This document shows positions 62,966 to 64,000 of a DNA stretch of 64,000 bases, one piece after another. The notes under the pieces are model-generated. The model had not been told where the DNA came from. It worked only from the letters and a program-made list of their open reading frames with translations, and did not search any database. Location: contig CM067537.1 of assembly GCA_034509925.1 (NCBI GenBank), positions 3,261,501-3,325,500 on the forward strand. The letters run 5' to 3'. This stretch comes from Hirudinaria manillensis (Eukaryota; Annelida; Clitellata; Hirudinida; Hirudinidae). How positions within the stretch are numbered: position 1 is the stretch's first letter; the number at the start of each line of letters is the position of its first letter. The translations under genes were made by a program, and so were the position numbers.

Positions 62966-64000
62966 GTTTGTAATACTAATTATATTTTATTTGTGAAGAT
63001 GGTTTTTTTTTATTTATTTATCTGTGAATTAATGATGAAAAGTAGTTTAAGAATTTTGAACTTATGTTGTTATTATTGTTATATATATATATGAAGTTAT
63101 TTAGTAAAAATTGTTTTTAGATTTCAGTTTATTTCAAATAATTATGTAGTTAATTCTGTTTATGGGATTAGTTTCAAGTTTCAGTTTCAAGATTGGCACT
63201 TTATAGACAAAGCGAATCAGTGAGGCTCTTGTGTGGTCACCGATCACTGTATCACCGTATTGTTGCAAACCACTTATTAAGTCTGGTCATAAATATTAAA
63301 TTAAATATTATTTTTTGTTCAACCCACATCAACAACAAAAACAAAACCATATCTGATTACATTATTTTATCAACAAATACTGTCGGCGAAATTCATTCGA
63401 AGTAACAGTCTGATATTATCTGATGGCTGTGGATATTTGCTTAGCCATTATTATCATCGTCACAACCATCATCATCACTTACGCCATCAGTATCGTCATC
63501 ATCACCATCATCATAGTGACTGGGTATCAATTCAATCCATTCATCATTCCATGAACCGAATCCATCTCTTTCCCAACATCGGAAAACAGTTCGTCAAGTC
63601 AGATTGGAAAACAAAGACAAAACAAGGAAGGGTGGATGGAGACGCGGATGAGTAACGACCAATGAAGTGAGGCTGCAACTCTTCAAGCGGAACTTTAATC
63701 AATGGAAATTTTTTTCACCAAACGCTGTAAACCAACCGTTCGTACATCTTGCCTCCTCACATCCTATGGACACCAACATCTTGATACCCATGCTCTTCGT
63801 ATGGATACCCACGTCCCTACTTCCCCCACGAATACCCATGTCTTTCTATCCATTCCCCCTGTGGGTACCCACAGCTTGCTATCTATAGGAGGTTTGTACA
63901 TCCATGTCTTGTTAACCAAACCCATTATGGATACCCTCTCTTCTAAAGACTACCCACCTGTCTCTTGCTTCTTTTTTTTTGTATTTCGGAGTTGTACTTT
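62966..64000. other. Right edge of the window; no confirmed gene
   Basis: CAT/CAC trinucleotide repeats at about 63445-63515. From about 63760 to 63960 there is a loose repetition of TGGATACCCA/ACCCATG phrases suggesting a degenerate minisatellite with a period of roughly 25-35 bases. Confidence 0.35.

Overview
The window is from an animal (metazoan) nuclear genome. It is AT-rich, with GT-AG introns of tens of bases to several kb, AATAAA poly(A) signals, abundant trinucleotide microsatellites, SINE-like tails, and clear orthologues of animal genes (G-protein beta subunit, OST48/DDOST, macoilin, cholinesterase-type esterases). Protein conservation is high and the tandem cholinesterases fit a slowly evolving invertebrate, perhaps lophotrochozoan. 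The phylum cannot be fixed from the sequence alone.

Layout. (1) Bases 1-19,247 hold a head-to-tail array of about 23 units of ~867 bp, all on the minus strand and open at the left window edge. Each unit carries an intronless 193-codon gene for an Aly/REF (THO4)-like mRNA-export adaptor (RRM plus C-terminal UAP56-binding motif), with its own TATA box, 12-bp palindrome near the predicted transcription start, poly(dA:dT) tract and AATAAA. Seventeen copies are intact, four have one-base homopolymer frameshifts, one is cut by the window edge, and the last is truncated at the array border. (2) At 22.7-30.7 kb are two acetylcholinesterase-like genes on the plus strand, with a decayed third copy between them that contains an inverted segment. 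(3) At 32.6-32.9 kb is a possible small two-exon membrane-protein gene (minus, tentative). (4) At 33.7-40.0 kb is a complete eight-exon G-protein beta-1-type gene (minus) with one GC-AG intron. (5) 40-45 kb is microsatellite-rich intergenic DNA with a few unrecognised candidate exons. (6) At 45.4-48.0 kb is a complete nine-exon DDOST gene (minus). It sits head-to-head, 631 bp apart, with (7) a macoilin gene at 48.7-58.1 kb (plus), of which 13 exons are assigned and one micro-exon appears to be missing. (8) At 59.2-59.35 kb is the C-terminal exon of a CD164/endolyn-like sialomucin (minus). (9) A possible signal-peptide first exon lies at 62.87 kb (plus).

The single-copy genes are ordinary housekeeping or neuronal genes: secretory-pathway glycosylation (DDOST), ER/neuronal signalling (macoilin), G-protein signalling and ester hydrolysis. 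The exceptional element is the tandem amplification of an intronless export-adaptor gene, homogenised to near identity and with a promoter in every complete unit. It resembles an rDNA- or histone-style dosage array, or a Stellate-like selfish array, more than ordinary gene duplication.
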